Assembly (NCBI RefSeq): GCF_014042365.1 | Contig: NZ_JACEZS010000022.1 | Span: 1 to 64,000 of the forward strand | Reading direction: 5' to 3' | Source of the DNA: Rugamonas fusca | Lineage (GTDB): Bacteria; Pseudomonadota; Gammaproteobacteria; Burkholderiales; Burkholderiaceae_D | DNA: 64,000 bases | Shown here: positions 30,125 to 39,320 of the stretch, in pieces | Position numbering within the stretch: the stretch's first letter is position 1 | Layout: each line of letters begins with the position of its first letter | Notes under the pieces: model-generated | Told to the model about the DNA's origin: nothing | The model's input: only the letters and a program-made list of their open reading frames with translations | Database searches by the model: none | Program-made: the position numbers and the translations under genes

Positions 30125-30376
30125 TTACTTCGAAGCAGCGGAAGCAGCCGAAGCAGCCGAAGCGGCAGGAGCAGCAGCGTCCGAAGCGGCAGGAGCAGCC
30201 GAAGCGGCAGGAGCAGCAGCGGCGTCCGAAGCGGCAGGAGCGGCAGCAGGAGCGGCGGCAGGAGCAGCGGCTTCAGGAGCGGCTACTGGAGCAGGAGCGG
30301 CAGGAGCTTCTTCTTTTTTCGAGCAAGCAGCCAGAGCAACAGCCAGCAGGGAGACGATCAGCAGGGATTTTTTCAT
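30125..30376 (-). CDS. Small Ala/Pro-rich lipoprotein
   Basis: An 83-residue protein with a clear lipoprotein signal, SLLAVALAAC (Cys18), then SKKEE and a low-complexity tail made almost wholly of Ala, Pro, Ser and a few Asp (repeats of AAPAASDAAAP type). AAGGAAAA precedes the ATG. The DNA of the tail is an array of imperfect short repeats, which makes copy-number change likely. Lys at +2/+3 after Cys suggests outer-membrane sorting by Lol. No domain is recognised; a spacer or surface-coat role is possible. It has its own AT-rich promoter region and tandem terminators, so it is likely abundant. Confidence 0.75.
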   Translation of the reverse strand: MKKSLLIVSLLAVALAACSKKEEAPAAPAPVAAPEAAAPAAAPAAAPAASDAAAAPAASAAPAASDAAAPAASAASAASAASK

Positions 30377-30425
30377 GGGGTTTTCCTTAATTAATTCAAA
30401 ATTAAAAACAACATTGTTGCGATGA

Positions 30426-30443
30426 ATAATTACCGGTAATTAT
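30426..30443. promoter_or_regulatory. Perfect 18-bp palindrome, candidate operator
   Basis: ATAATTACCGGTAATTAT reads the same on both strands. It lies 50-67 bp before the lipoprotein ATG, where it would overlap a promoter. No regulator can be named. Confidence 0.55.
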
Positions 30444-30575
30444 CGCTCATTAGGTCGTCTTCGAAGGCTTTTCGTACCATAAGGTGCCTGCCAGACAACG
30501 GAAACTTCCTAACCGAATATTATAGCGATTTTTGGTGCGTCGCAATAGCGCAATCAATCGTTTTTTATAACTATT

Positions 30576-30589
30576 TTGCGATATCGCAA
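30576..30589. promoter_or_regulatory. Perfect 14-bp palindrome
   Basis: TTGCGATATCGCAA is self-complementary and lies in the same intergenic region, about 200 bp upstream of the lipoprotein start. The binding protein is unknown. Confidence 0.45.
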
Positions 30590-30673
30590 CATTTCGTTTC
30601 AAACCCCGTGGAACGGAATTATCACCCGTTACCGGCATCCACACGCGCACCCGGTATTTTACCTTGATCTGGC

Positions 30674-31150
30674 TCACAATCCAGTTGTACTTGCATGTAA
30701 ACCGGGCGAAGATTCCTGCCAGATGGCAATAAAGCGTTCCGCGCAGACTTGTATGTCGGGCGGCGAACCGAATACGGCCTCGCCGCGCAGGTGGCCGGCG
30801 TGGAAGCGGCGCACCTGATCCTGGCCGTCGGCGATGCAGAAGGAATCGGTCAGCTGGCGCAGGTTCTTGTGGGTCAGCCGGCATTCGATGGCGTGGCCAT
30901 ACTCCTTGAGCAGGCGCAGGAAGCGCGGCGCGTCGCGCTCCAGGTGGGCATTGCTGTGGGCGATCAGCTGCAGCTTGCCGCCGCCGCCGAGAAACTGGCG
31001 CAAGATGGCGTCCGTGGCGCTGCTGCCCAGTTGCCACAGCGCGAAGTCGGGGTCGAACAGCTGCAGCTGGAGGCGGGCCCGGGACAGGCACAGCTGCAGC
31101 AGCTGCTCGAATTCCAGGCGGGTCGAAAACGCGCGCGTTTGCTTGTCCAC
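30674..31150 (-). CDS. Conserved protein of unknown function downstream of roxA
   Basis: A 158-residue protein. GTG at 31150 is preferred as start because GGGAGG stands 5 nt upstream; a TTG at 31162 is also in frame but overlaps that site. The sequence reads FEQLLQLCLSRARLQLQLFDPDFALWQLGS, then a basic middle (FLRLLKEYGHAIECRLTHKN) and a FCIADGQDQVRRFHAGHLRGEAVF stretch. The layout resembles one half of a phospholipase-D-like fold, but no HKD motif is present, so catalysis by that route is unlikely. It follows roxA after 24 nt and is surely co-transcribed, which hints at a link to ribosome modification. Confidence 0.7.
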   Translation of the reverse strand: MDKQTRAFSTRLEFEQLLQLCLSRARLQLQLFDPDFALWQLGSSATDAILRQFLGGGGKLQLIAHSNAHLERDAPRFLRLLKEYGHAIECRLTHKNLRQLTDSFCIADGQDQVRRFHAGHLRGEAVFGSPPDIQVCAERFIAIWQESSPGLHASTTGL

Positions 31151-31174
31151 GGAGCCTCCCAAGTGACGGGCCGG

Positions 31175-32296
31175 TCAGCCCAGTTCGATCCAGCCGTCCT
31201 GATACCAGGTGTAGAGCGCATCCATCACGTCGTCCGACGCATCGGCGATGGCCGCGCCATCGAGCGCGCGCTGGTTGGCCAGCGCTTCGAGCGTGACCTT
31301 GTCGGCGCGGCCGATGGCGAACGATTCGCCGTTGATGAACACGTGCTTGCCACGGTACAGCATTTGCGTCTTGCGCGACAGTACCAGGCCTTTCTTCGCG
31401 GCGGCCTCGGCGAACTTGCCCACCGTGAGCGGCTTGGCCGGCCCCGTGAAGAACACGTTGTGCTTGGGCTCGGACAAGTGCTCGCCGAGGAAGATGGTGA
31501 CATCGTCGTCCGTGAAGCGCACCTTGTTCAGCTCGTCGGCGATGGTGGCGAGCATGTGGCGCGGGATTTCCGCCGGCTTGCTGGTCGCTTCCAGCTCGGG
31601 ATCGGCGTAGCGGCCCGGCAGGTCGATCGAATCGGCCATGAATTGCAGGAACGCTTCGCCCAGCTCCTGGTAGGACGGCGAGCGGAAACCGATGGAATAG
31701 GTCTGGCAGTCGCCGATGGCCACGCCGTCGTGCGCGTAGTGGGGCGGCAGGTACAGCATGTCGCCCGGCTCGAGCACGAATTCCTCGTTCGGCTTGAACT
31801 TGGACAGGATCTTGAGCGGCAGGCCGTCGATCAGGCTCAAGTCCTTCTGCGGGCCGATGCGCCAGCGGCGCTGGCCCTGCGCCTGCAGCAGGAACACGTC
31901 ATACGAATCGAAATGGGGGCCGACGCCGCCGCCGTCCGTGGCGAAGCTGATCATCAGGTCGTCCAGCCGCGCGTCGGGCAGGAAGCGGAACTGGCGCAGC
32001 AGCGCGTCGGCCTTGGCGTCGTGCAGGTTGACGCCTTGCACCAGCAGCGTCCATTCCTTCTGGGTGCGCGGCGGCAGGTGTTCGAGCGGGCCGTGCTGCA
32101 GGTTCCAGTGGCCGCCGGCGGCCGTCACCAGGCGCGATTCCACGTGGTCCTTGGTGGCCATGGCTTGCAGCGCGTCCAGGCTCACCAGCGGCTTGAAGCC
32201 GGGGATGGCCTGACGGATCAGCAGGGGTTTTTTGTGCCAGTATTCGCTGAGGAACTGGGCGGGCGTGATGTTGCCGAGGAGAGGTAATTTTTTCAT
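31175..32296 (-). CDS. roxA: Ribosomal protein L16 arginine hydroxylase RoxA (YcfD-like cupin oxygenase)
   Basis: A 373-residue Fe(II)/2-oxoglutarate oxygenase. It starts PLLGNITPAQFLSEYWHKKPLLIRQA, a hallmark of YcfD/RoxA. The JmjC core has the metal-binding HxD in GGGVGPHFDSYDVFLLQ, and the distal His lies in LYLPPHYAHDGVA. The C-terminal dimerisation and winged-helix part follows. E. coli YcfD hydroxylates Arg81 of ribosomal protein L16. The gene is divergent from slyD across 113 bp and heads a two-gene operon. Confidence 0.93.
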   Translation of the reverse strand: MKKLPLLGNITPAQFLSEYWHKKPLLIRQAIPGFKPLVSLDALQAMATKDHVESRLVTAAGGHWNLQHGPLEHLPPRTQKEWTLLVQGVNLHDAKADALLRQFRFLPDARLDDLMISFATDGGGVGPHFDSYDVFLLQAQGQRRWRIGPQKDLSLIDGLPLKILSKFKPNEEFVLEPGDMLYLPPHYAHDGVAIGDCQTYSIGFRSPSYQELGEAFLQFMADSIDLPGRYADPELEATSKPAEIPRHMLATIADELNKVRFTDDDVTIFLGEHLSEPKHNVFFTGPAKPLTVGKFAEAAAKKGLVLSRKTQMLYRGKHVFINGESFAIGRADKVTLEALANQRALDGAAIADASDDVMDALYTWYQDGWIELG

Positions 32297-32409
32297 GCCC
32301 CATTATAACAACCGGGCCCGTGCGGCGGCGCCTTCGCGACGCCGCTTTTGCGGCGGGCGGCCAGGCAAGGCTGTATAATCTGCCTGCTCATTACAGAAAG
32401 GATACAACA

Positions 32410-32949
32410 ATGAAGATTGCCAAGAACATGGTCGTGACTGTGAACTACAAACTGTCCGACGCGCAGGACAATCTGATCGAAGACGGCCGCGAGCCCATGG
32501 TTTACCTGCACGGTGGCTACGAGAACACCCTGCCCAAAATCGAAGAAGAGCTGGACGGCAAGGAAGTGGGCTATGCGTCCATCATCCAGATCGAGCCGGA
32601 AGACGCGTTCGGCGACTACGATCCCGCCCTGGTCAAGGTGGAAGACCGCAGCCGCCTGCCCGAGCCGCTGGAAGTGGGCATGCAGTTCGAAGGCATGCCC
32701 GACGGCGCCGACGAAGAAGCCATGATCTTCACCGTGACCGACATCGCGGAAGACAAGGTGGTATTGGACGGTAACCATCCGCTGGCCGGCATGGCGCTGC
32801 GCTTCTCGCTGAGCGTGGCCGAAGTGCGCCACGCCACCGAGGAGGAAATCGCCCACGAACACGTGCACGGCGCCCATGGCCACCACCATGATGACGAGGG
32901 CGACGAAGGTGAAGAGGGCGATCACGTCGCCATCCACCCGATCCACTGA
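32410..32949 (+). CDS. slyD: FKBP-type peptidyl-prolyl isomerase SlyD
   Basis: A 179-residue folding helper. The start is the ATG at 32410 (MKIAKNMVVTVNYKLSD), with GAAAGGA upstream; the longer frame runs through the promoter. The FKBP core is split by the insert-in-flap domain (about 70-125, IQIEPEDAFGDYDPALV), as in SlyD. The C-terminus is His/Asp/Glu-rich (HEHVHGAHGHHHDDEGDE) and should bind nickel or other metals, though it lacks the Cys residues of E. coli SlyD. The usual role is chaperoning and nickel handling. Confidence 0.94.
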   Translation: MKIAKNMVVTVNYKLSDAQDNLIEDGREPMVYLHGGYENTLPKIEEELDGKEVGYASIIQIEPEDAFGDYDPALVKVEDRSRLPEPLEVGMQFEGMPDGADEEAMIFTVTDIAEDKVVLDGNHPLAGMALRFSLSVAEVRHATEEEIAHEHVHGAHGHHHDDEGDEGEEGDHVAIHPIH

Positions 32950-33002
32950 CACCGCGGGCCATCGCCACATCGGCCGCCACGCGCGGCCATGCGGTGATTG
33001 GT

Positions 33003-34049
33003 TTATTGTGGCGCCGCGTCCGCGTTGCCGCCCTTGACGACGAACAGGGTGGCGGCGCCGGGCGCGATGCGCACCTCGGCCCAGTCGGCGGCCAGGCTCA
33101 GATGCCCCACCTTGCCGTGCCAGTTGATGGCCGGCTCATTGCCCGTACCCTGGGCATCCACCAGCAGCACCGTTCCCTTGTATTGCTCCGCCAGGTTGCG
33201 TATCTGCCGCCGTGGTTCGGCATAGCCATCCTGCTTGGGCAGGAAACCGGACAGCAGCGAGAAGCTGCGCTCCGCCTGCACGCCCACGTCACCATCCGAG
33301 AACAGCACCAGGCCAATCAGCTTGCGGTGCTCGGCCAGCGCGAACAGCCGGTGCAGCCAGGCGCGGTTGGCCACCAGCCGGTCCTCGTATTCGCTGTTGC
33401 GGCCGGCCTCCGGGCGGAAGTGGTTATTCTTTGCGGGCAGGTTGATGGTGGCGAACAGCACGTTGCCATACTCCCAGTGCGCGTTCTCGGCGTAGCTGCG
33501 GAACTTGGCCGTGCCGGACTGGCGCGTGAGCGTCAGGCGCCGCCCGCCCAGCGACTGGCTGTCGGTAAACAGCAATTCGCGCAGCCGGTTCAGGCGTTCG
33601 ATGGCGTTGGAGCGGCCGGCCGAATTGAGGCACTCGGTCCAGTCGCTGCCGGCCAGCGACACGATCAGCGGCACTTCCACGTCGTTGAACAGCTGGCGGC
33701 GCTGGCCATACAGCTTGTCGCTGCAGGGTTCCGCGGTGGCCTTGAGGCCGGTGGCGACGATGAAGGCGGGCGCGGCGGCGCCCGCGTCGGCAAGGGCGCG
33801 CCGCAGCATGGCTTCGTCGCTGCCGCTGTCAACACCGCCGCTGTCGCGCCAAATGTGACCGATTACGCTGAACTGGAACGGTGCGCCGCGCGTGCCGGAC
33901 GCCGGATGGGAGGCCGAGGCCGGCGTCGCGCGGCCACCAGCCCATGCACCCGGCGCGGCACCGGCGAAGGCCAGCGCCACCAGCGCGGCCTGCATTGCCC
34001 GCGTAGTGGACCATGGGCGGCGGAGTGGCGAGCCGGCGCGCGACATCAT
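33003..34049 (-). CDS. Secreted degenerate metallophosphatase-like protein
   Basis: A 348-residue protein with an N-terminal signal peptide (about 1-38, ending GAWAGG). It overlaps the mutS stop by 4 nt (ATGA). Its layout resembles secreted calcineurin-like phosphoesterases: FSVIGHIW, an EPCSDKLY segment, [48 protein letters not shown] and VLFSDGDVG. The metal-binding motifs expected at GDIK and GDNEWTDC appear here as [10 protein letters not shown] and AGSDWTEC, so key Asp/Asn ligands look lost. It may be a non-catalytic relative. Family assignment is from pattern memory and needs a profile search. Confidence 0.62.
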   Translation of the reverse strand: MMSRAGSPLRRPWSTTRAMQAALVALAFAGAAPGAWAGGRATPASASHPASGTRGAPFQFSVIGHIWRDSGGVDSGSDEAMLRRALADAGAAAPAFIVATGLKATAEPCSDKLYGQRRQLFNDVEVPLIVSLAGSDWTECLNSAGRSNAIERLNRLRELLFTDSQSLGGRRLTLTRQSGTAKFRSYAENAHWEYGNVLFATINLPAKNNHFRPEAGRNSEYEDRLVANRAWLHRLFALAEHRKLIGLVLFSDGDVGVQAERSFSLLSGFLPKQDGYAEPRRQIRNLAEQYKGTVLLVDAQGTGNEPAINWHGKVGHLSLAADWAEVRIAPGAATLFVVKGGNADAAPQ

Positions 34050-36727
34050 GCCAGGGCCGGTTGCGCCAGGCGTTTGATTTCGTACAGGCGCTCCAGCGCT
34101 TCGCGCGGCGACAGCGCGTCCGGGTCCAGCGCGTCGAGTGCGCCCAGCAGGGCTTGCACGGCCGGGTTGTCTGCCGCCGGCGCCGGCGCCACCACTTCGT
34201 CGTCGGCGTCCACGGCCGGCGCGGCGAACAGGTCCAGCTGGGGCGTGGCGTCCAGCGCCTGCGCCTCCAGCCGCGCCAGGTGCTTGCGCGCGGCCCGGAT
34301 CACGGGCTGCGGCACGCCGGCCAGTTGCGCCACCTGCAAGCCGTAGCTCTGCGAGGCCGGGCCGTCCTGCACGGCGTGCAGAAACACGATGCTGTCCTTG
34401 TGCTCCACGGCCGACAGGTGCACATTGGCCGCCGTCGGATGGCTCTCGGGCAGCTGGGTCAGTTCGAAGTAGTGGGTGGCGAACAGCGAGAAGCTGCGGC
34501 TGGTGTCGATCAGGTGGCGCGCGATGGCCCAGGCCAGCGCCAGGCCGTCGAAGGTGGAGGTGCCGCGGCCCACTTCATCCATCAGCACCAGCGAGTGTTC
34601 GGTGGCGCCGTTCAGGATGGCGGCCGCCTCCGTCATCTCCACCATGAAGGTGGAACGGCCGCCGGCCAGGTCGTCGGTGGCGCCGATGCGGGTGAAGATG
34701 CGGTCGATGGGGCCGATCACGGCGCTGGTGGCCGGCACGTAGCTGCCCACGTAGGCCAGCAGCGTGATCAAGGCCACCTGGCGCATGAAGGTCGATTTAC
34801 CGCCCATGTTGGGGCCCGTGATCAGCAGCAGGCGGCGCTCGTTGACGAAGCGGCAGTCGTTGGCGATGAAGCGCTCGATCTGGTTTTCCACCACCGGGTG
34901 GCGGCCTTCCGTAATGTTGATGCACGGTTCGGCCACCAGTTGCGGCGCGCACCAGTTGTGGCGCAGCGCGTGCTGGGTGAGGGCGGTCAGCGCGTCGAGC
35001 CGCGCCAGCGCCTGCGCGATCGTCTGCAGCGTGCCGATGTGCGGCGCCAGGTCGGCCAGCAGCTGGTCGTACAGCAGCTTCTCGCGCGCCAGCGCGCGGT
35101 CCTGCGCCGACAGCGCCTTGTCCTCGAACGCCTTCAGTTCCGGCGTGATGTAGCGTTCCGCGTTCTTCAGCGTCTGGCGGCGGCGGTAGTCGTCCGGCAC
35201 CTTGGTGGTCTGGCCGTGCGTGACTTCGATGTAGAAGCCGTGCACCTTGTTGTACTCCACGCGCAGGTTGGCGATGCCGGTGCGGGCCCGCTCGCGCGTT
35301 TCCAGGTCGACCAGGAACTGGCCTGCGTTCTCCGACAGGGCCCGCAGTTCATCCAGTTCCGCGTCGAAGCCGCGCGCGAACACGCCGCCGTCGCGCACCA
35401 TGGCCGCCGGTTCCGGCGCCACGGCGCGCACCAGCAGGTCCAGGCAGTCGGCCGGGGTGGACAGGGCGGCATGGGTTTGCGCCAGCAGGCTGTCCTCGCC
35501 GCCGGTCAGGCTGCGTTGCATGCCGTGGCGCAGGGCCGGCAGCTGCTGCAAGCCGTCGCGCAGGCTGGCCAGGTCGCGCGGGCGGGCCGACAGCAGCGCG
35601 ATGCGGGTGGTGATGCGCTCGATGTCGGGCACTTGCGCCAGCGTGGCCGACAGGGCGCCCGTCACATCGCTGGCGGCCAGCGCGGCTATGGCCTCGTGGC
35701 GCGCACGCGCCACGCTTTGCGCGCGCTGCGCGTGGTGCAGCCAGTAGCGCAGCAGGCGCGAGCCCATGGGCGTGCGGCAGTGGTCGAGCAGCGAGAACAG
35801 GGTGGGCGATTCCTGGCCACGGATGGTTTCCGTCAGTTCCAGGTTGCGGCGGGTGGCCGCGTCCAGGCCGATGAATTCGTTTTCCGTTTCCGTCGTCAGG
35901 CTGCGCACGTGCTGCAGGCCGCGGCCCTGGGTAGCCTGGGCGTAGCGCAGCAGGGCGCCGGCCGCGCCGAACGCGGCGCCCAGGCCGTCGGCGCCAAAGC
36001 CCGTCAGCGTGGCCACGCCCAGCTGGTCCAGCAGCGCCTTGTGGCCGCTGACCACGTCGAAATGCCAGTCCGGCACGCGGTTGACGTGGCAGATCGTCGT
36101 TTCCTCGAACAGGTCGGCGTTATCGCCGCGCAGGATCTCGGCCGGCGCGATGCGTTCCAGTTCCTGCTGCATGCGGGTGTTGACGGTGTGGCTGTCGCCG
36201 GAGAATTCCATCAGCCTGAGCGCGCCGCTGGCCAGCGACAGCCACGCCAGGCCGGCCGTGACCACTTTGCGCTGGCTGATCAGGCACATGGCCAGCAGCG
36301 GGCGTTCCGCCTTTTCCGGCAGCAGGTCGGCATCCGTCAGCGTGCCGGGGGTGACCACCCGCACCACCTTGCGCTCGACCGGGCCCTTGCTGGTGGCCGG
36401 GTCGCCGATCTGCTCGCAGATGGCGCACGACTCGCCGATCTTGACCAGCTTGGCCAGGTAGCCTTCCAGCGAATGGAAGGGCACGCCGCACATCTTGATC
36501 GGCTGGCCGCCCTGCGAACCGCGCGCCGTGAGCGTGATGCCCAGCAGGCGCGCCGCCTTCTCCGCGTCTTCGTGGAACAGCTCGTAGAAGTCGCCCATGC
36601 GGTAGAACACCAGCATCGTCGGATGCTCGGCCTTGATGCGCAGGTATTGCTGCATCATCGGGGTCACTTTCTCGGCGGGACTGTTCTTGACGGCGGCGGC
36701 GTTGATTTCGGTCGGGACGGTGGTCAT
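34046..36727 (-). CDS. mutS: DNA mismatch repair protein MutS
   Basis: An 893-residue mismatch-recognition ATPase. The mismatch-contacting Phe-x-Glu is in [11 protein letters not shown] near residue 43. The Walker A loop is [13 protein letters not shown], with [16 protein letters not shown] as Walker B/signature and [13 protein letters not shown] after it. The start is the ATG at 36727 ([13 protein letters not shown]); sequence before it is not MutS-like. It is about 40 residues longer than the E. coli protein at the N-terminus and the linker before the C-terminal tetramer domain. It is coupled to the secreted protein gene downstream. Confidence 0.97.
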   Translation of the reverse strand: MTTVPTEINAAAVKNSPAEKVTPMMQQYLRIKAEHPTMLVFYRMGDFYELFHEDAEKAARLLGITLTARGSQGGQPIKMCGVPFHSLEGYLAKLVKIGESCAICEQIGDPATSKGPVERKVVRVVTPGTLTDADLLPEKAERPLLAMCLISQRKVVTAGLAWLSLASGALRLMEFSGDSHTVNTRMQQELERIAPAEILRGDNADLFEETTICHVNRVPDWHFDVVSGHKALLDQLGVATLTGFGADGLGAAFGAAGALLRYAQATQGRGLQHVRSLTTETENEFIGLDAATRRNLELTETIRGQESPTLFSLLDHCRTPMGSRLLRYWLHHAQRAQSVARARHEAIAALAASDVTGALSATLAQVPDIERITTRIALLSARPRDLASLRDGLQQLPALRHGMQRSLTGGEDSLLAQTHAALSTPADCLDLLVRAVAPEPAAMVRDGGVFARGFDAELDELRALSENAGQFLVDLETRERARTGIANLRVEYNKVHGFYIEVTHGQTTKVPDDYRRRQTLKNAERYITPELKAFEDKALSAQDRALAREKLLYDQLLADLAPHIGTLQTIAQALARLDALTALTQHALRHNWCAPQLVAEPCINITEGRHPVVENQIERFIANDCRFVNERRLLLITGPNMGGKSTFMRQVALITLLAYVGSYVPATSAVIGPIDRIFTRIGATDDLAGGRSTFMVEMTEAAAILNGATEHSLVLMDEVGRGTSTFDGLALAWAIARHLIDTSRSFSLFATHYFELTQLPESHPTAANVHLSAVEHKDSIVFLHAVQDGPASQSYGLQVAQLAGVPQPVIRAARKHLARLEAQALDATPQLDLFAAPAVDADDEVVAPAPAADNPAVQALLGALDALDPDALSPREALERLYEIKRLAQPALA

Positions 36728-36850
36728 TGGTTCTTTTTCGGCGGTGCGATGAGTCTGGTTTGCGGCAGCGCAGGCTGCCGCGCGATGAACCCTGCATTTT
36801 ACCGCGTTCGGGAACCGGATAGGCGTTGGCGCACGCAACCCCTGTCACCG

Positions 36851-37558
36851 TCAGGCGGCCCGTGCGCGCGGCATGGCCGCCAGCCGGGGCCGCGCACCCA
36901 GCACCAGTATCCACAGCATGAAGGCAACCTCTCCCAACTGGCAGGGGAAGGCGAAGTTGGCGACCATGTCGTTGTACTGCGGCAGCAGCAAGCCCGTCAA
37001 GCTGAGCGCCAGGTAGGCGACGCCGTTGATGGCCAGCCACACGGCCACGAAGCGCGCGATGAAGCCGCAGCGGTACACCAGCAGCGCCAGCGGGAACAGC
37101 CACAGGCCCCAGAAGATTTCCGACGCAGAGGTCATCAGGCCATGCATGCGCAGGAACAGCATGGCCAGGCCAGTGCGCTGGGCCTGGTCGAAGCCGGCCA
37201 GGAAGTCGGCCCCGTGGGCCAGCAGCAGCGCGGCCATGTCGTTGAGCGCGTTGAAGAAATACAGCGGCGTGTCCATAAAGCCCAGCATCAGCATCAGCAA
37301 GGCGACGTGGCGATCGGTATCCTTGAACAAGCGGTACAAGGTGTAGGTCAGCAGCAGGCTGATGGCCGCTGTCACCAGGTCGCCTGTCAGGCCGAGGCGA
37401 AACAGCATGTCATGGGTGGCGATGTTGTTGATCGTCGCTGCCGCGTCACCATCGACGAACAGCTTGCCGGGAATGTAGATCAGGCGAAATGGCGCGATCA
37501 GGATGAGCAGCAAATAGACCAGGCCGGCGATACGGGTGTTCTTGTTCTTCGTATTCAT
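36851..37558 (-). CDS. DUF4386-type integral membrane protein
   Basis: A 235-residue membrane protein with about six to seven spans. It begins NKNTRIAGLVYLLLILIAPF, and GGAG lies 7 nt before the ATG at 37558. The pattern (N-terminal TRIAGLxYLxxI, central LMLGFMDTPLYFFNALND, later FWGLWLFPLALLVYRCGF) matches the DUF4386 family, whose function is unknown. A perfect TCACGTGT-N12-ACACGTGA repeat stands about 80 bp upstream and probably controls it. Neighbours (mutS, an MFS transporter) give no functional hint. Confidence 0.78.
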   Translation of the reverse strand: MNTKNKNTRIAGLVYLLLILIAPFRLIYIPGKLFVDGDAAATINNIATHDMLFRLGLTGDLVTAAISLLLTYTLYRLFKDTDRHVALLMLMLGFMDTPLYFFNALNDMAALLLAHGADFLAGFDQAQRTGLAMLFLRMHGLMTSASEIFWGLWLFPLALLVYRCGFIARFVAVWLAINGVAYLALSLTGLLLPQYNDMVANFAFPCQLGEVAFMLWILVLGARPRLAAMPRARAA

Positions 37559-37635
37559 GCGTTCTCCAGTTGCGCTGTGTTGGCAGGGCGGGGCGGTCAG
37601 CTGGCGATCGCCATCCATGCGTTCGTGTATCCATG

Positions 37636-37663
37636 TCACGTGTAAAGAATATCTGACACGTGA
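37636..37663. promoter_or_regulatory. Inverted repeat TCACGTGT-N12-ACACGTGA, candidate operator
   Basis: Perfect 8-bp arms separated by 12 bp, themselves built on CACGTG half-palindromes. The site lies 78-105 bp before the DUF4386-type gene in a short AT-rich intergenic stretch. The layout suits a dimeric (TetR- or MarR-like) repressor, none of which is encoded nearby. Confidence 0.6.
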
Positions 37664-37737
37664 TAGATGTGCAACGCATATTTGATGCAAATTCGATCAA
37701 TTTTTGGCGGCGGTCAGGATGGGCCGTTGCGACGGCG

Positions 37738-38946
37738 TCAATGCGGGTGTTGGCGGAAGCTGCGCCAGATGGCCAGGTCGTAAGCGATCTTCAGTATGCC
37801 GCAGGCCACCAGCGGCGCGGCCAGCAGGCCGCTGGCGAACAGCGCGCCGCCGATGCCGGGTGCGGCGGCCGAGGCCAGGCTCTTGGGCACCAGCGTGAAG
37901 CTGGCCGCCGCCGCCCGTTCTTCGGGCGTGACGACGGCCATCACGAACGCGCTGCGGGCCGGCACATCCATTTGCGACAGCAGCGAACGTGCGATCAGCA
38001 GGCCGAGCGCGACGGACAGGCCGGGTGTGAACGCGGCCGCGATCAGGCACATGCTGGCCGGTATGTGCGTGAACACCATGGTGTTGAGCAGCCCGATGCG
38101 CCGCGCCAGCAGCGGCGCGGCCAGCTGCGACGCGGCCGAGCACAGGCCGGACCAGAAGAAGAACTGTCCCGCCGCCGCCAGCGACAGGTGGAAACGCTGG
38201 AACAGCCAATACGCCAGCAGCGCGTTGACCACCAGCCCGCCGGCAAAGGAGTCCACCGAGAACAGCGCGGCCAGGCGGATCACGATGGCGCGCGATGGAC
38301 CCAGCGGCGCCGGCGCCTTGTGCCTCTCCTCGTCCGGTTCCGGCAGGTTTCGATAGAGGAGCCACACCATGCAGCCGATCAGGCCATAGAGCACGAACAT
38401 GCAGCGCAGCGCGGCCAGTGTCGACAGGCCGGTCCACGCTGCGATCCGCGCCGGCCACGTGGCGGCCAGCGCGCCACAGGCCGACAGCAGGGAACCTAGC
38501 AGGCTGTAACGGGCAAACAGCGCCGTGCGCGCTTCGCCTTCGGCTGCCTTCGCAATGCGCGCGTGCTCGAGCGGCAGGAACAGGCTCACGTCGCCCGCGC
38601 TGGGATTGAGGGTGCCGGCAAAGGCCACCAGCAACAGCGGCCAAAAAGAGGAACTGGCGGCGAAGGCGAAGCCGGTGGCGGCCATCAGCATGGCTGCGCC
38701 CGGCAGCAGGCGGCCATGGTGGACGTGGTGTCCCCAAGCGCCGATGGCCAGCGTGGCCAGGGCCGACCCGAGCAGGGTGGCGGTGGCGACCAGGCCCACG
38801 GTCCAGGTGCCCAGTCCCAGCGCGATCAGATAGGCGGGCAGCAGCACGGCCACGTAGCCGTCGGCGAAGGCGCGCAGCGCCCGGCCTTGCAGCAGGGGGC
38901 GGGCGGCCGCGCTGGCGCCGGCGGGCAGCAGCAGGCGCGGAATCAC
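37738..38946 (-). CDS. MFS transporter
   Basis: A 402-residue inner-membrane transporter with about twelve hydrophobic spans. The only in-frame start at the right place is GTG at 38946; upstream the frame closes. Recognisable pieces are FADGYVAVLLPAYLIALGL (TM1), GSALATLAIGAWGHHVHHGR (short motif A-like loop after TM2) and LNPSAGDVSLFLPLEHARIA in the fourth span. The central loop ends YRNLPEPDEERHKAP, and LLSQMDVPARSAFVMAVVTP follows in the C-half. The RSxxSQMDVPxR pattern is usual for a group of uncharacterised exporters. The substrate is unknown. Confidence 0.87.
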   Translation of the reverse strand: MIPRLLLPAGASAAARPLLQGRALRAFADGYVAVLLPAYLIALGLGTWTVGLVATATLLGSALATLAIGAWGHHVHHGRLLPGAAMLMAATGFAFAASSSFWPLLLVAFAGTLNPSAGDVSLFLPLEHARIAKAAEGEARTALFARYSLLGSLLSACGALAATWPARIAAWTGLSTLAALRCMFVLYGLIGCMVWLLYRNLPEPDEERHKAPAPLGPSRAIVIRLAALFSVDSFAGGLVVNALLAYWLFQRFHLSLAAAGQFFFWSGLCSAASQLAAPLLARRIGLLNTMVFTHIPASMCLIAAAFTPGLSVALGLLIARSLLSQMDVPARSAFVMAVVTPEERAAAASFTLVPKSLASAAAPGIGGALFASGLLAAPLVACGILKIAYDLAIWRSFRQHPH

Positions 38947-39320
38947 GGCTGTCGCGGGCCGTGCGCCGGGACGGCTGCCGTTGCCTGCGCATCGATGTTG
39001 CTCATCATTGGCCTCGCTTGGATGTCGATCGGTGTCCAGCTTGCAGGTTGACTAATTTGATCCAGCGTGTCAATGTTGGTCAACGTACAACACGAGGCGC
39101 TGCTTGCGCGCCGTCCCGCTCCCCATGGAAACCACCCTGCACCTCGTTTGCGGCAAGATCGCCGCCGCGGAATTCGAGCAGATCACCTGCTATTTCGTGC
39201 CGCCGACCGAGGGCGAGGGGCTGCACATCGTGCGGGTTGGATAGGCCGGGATGTGCTGGCCAAGGGCGAACCACGGCGCGCGCGCCAGCCACTTGCCGGT
39301 GGCCGGCGCGCGCGATCGAC
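38947..39320. other. Intergenic region between the MFS gene and the TauE/SafE exporter
   Basis: 374 bp with no confident gene. It holds a TTGAC-N16-GTCAA inverted repeat (39049-39074), part of a longer GTTGAC...GTCAAC pair ending at 39084, possibly an operator for the MFS gene, and one 39-codon frame (39125-39244). Confidence 0.5.
39125..39244 (+). CDS. Possible 39-residue small protein
   Basis: An ATG frame in the gap between two leftward genes. The peptide METTLHLVCGKIAAAEFEQ continues ITCYFVPPTEGEGLHIVRVG. Composition is protein-like rather than random for this GC content, with two Cys and few Arg. There is no clear ribosome-binding site. It may be a small gene, a remnant of a larger one, or chance. 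Confidence 0.25.
   Translation: METTLHLVCGKIAAAEFEQITCYFVPPTEGEGLHIVRVG

Larger units (their letters stand above)
30377..30673. other. Intergenic region with two palindromes upstream of the Ala-rich lipoprotein
   Basis: 297 bp without a gene. It contains the promoter side of the lipoprotein gene (AT-rich 30377-30425) and two perfect palindromes, at 30426-30443 and 30576-30589. No further coding frame was supported. Confidence 0.6.

Noticed and set aside
30130-30300. Short repeats considered as a CRISPR array
   Set aside because: They are imperfect, contiguous codon repeats inside a lipoprotein gene, with no spacers.
34013-37645. 1210-codon plus-strand frame across mutS
   Set aside because: Composition is that of an antisense shadow; mutS on the minus strand is certain.
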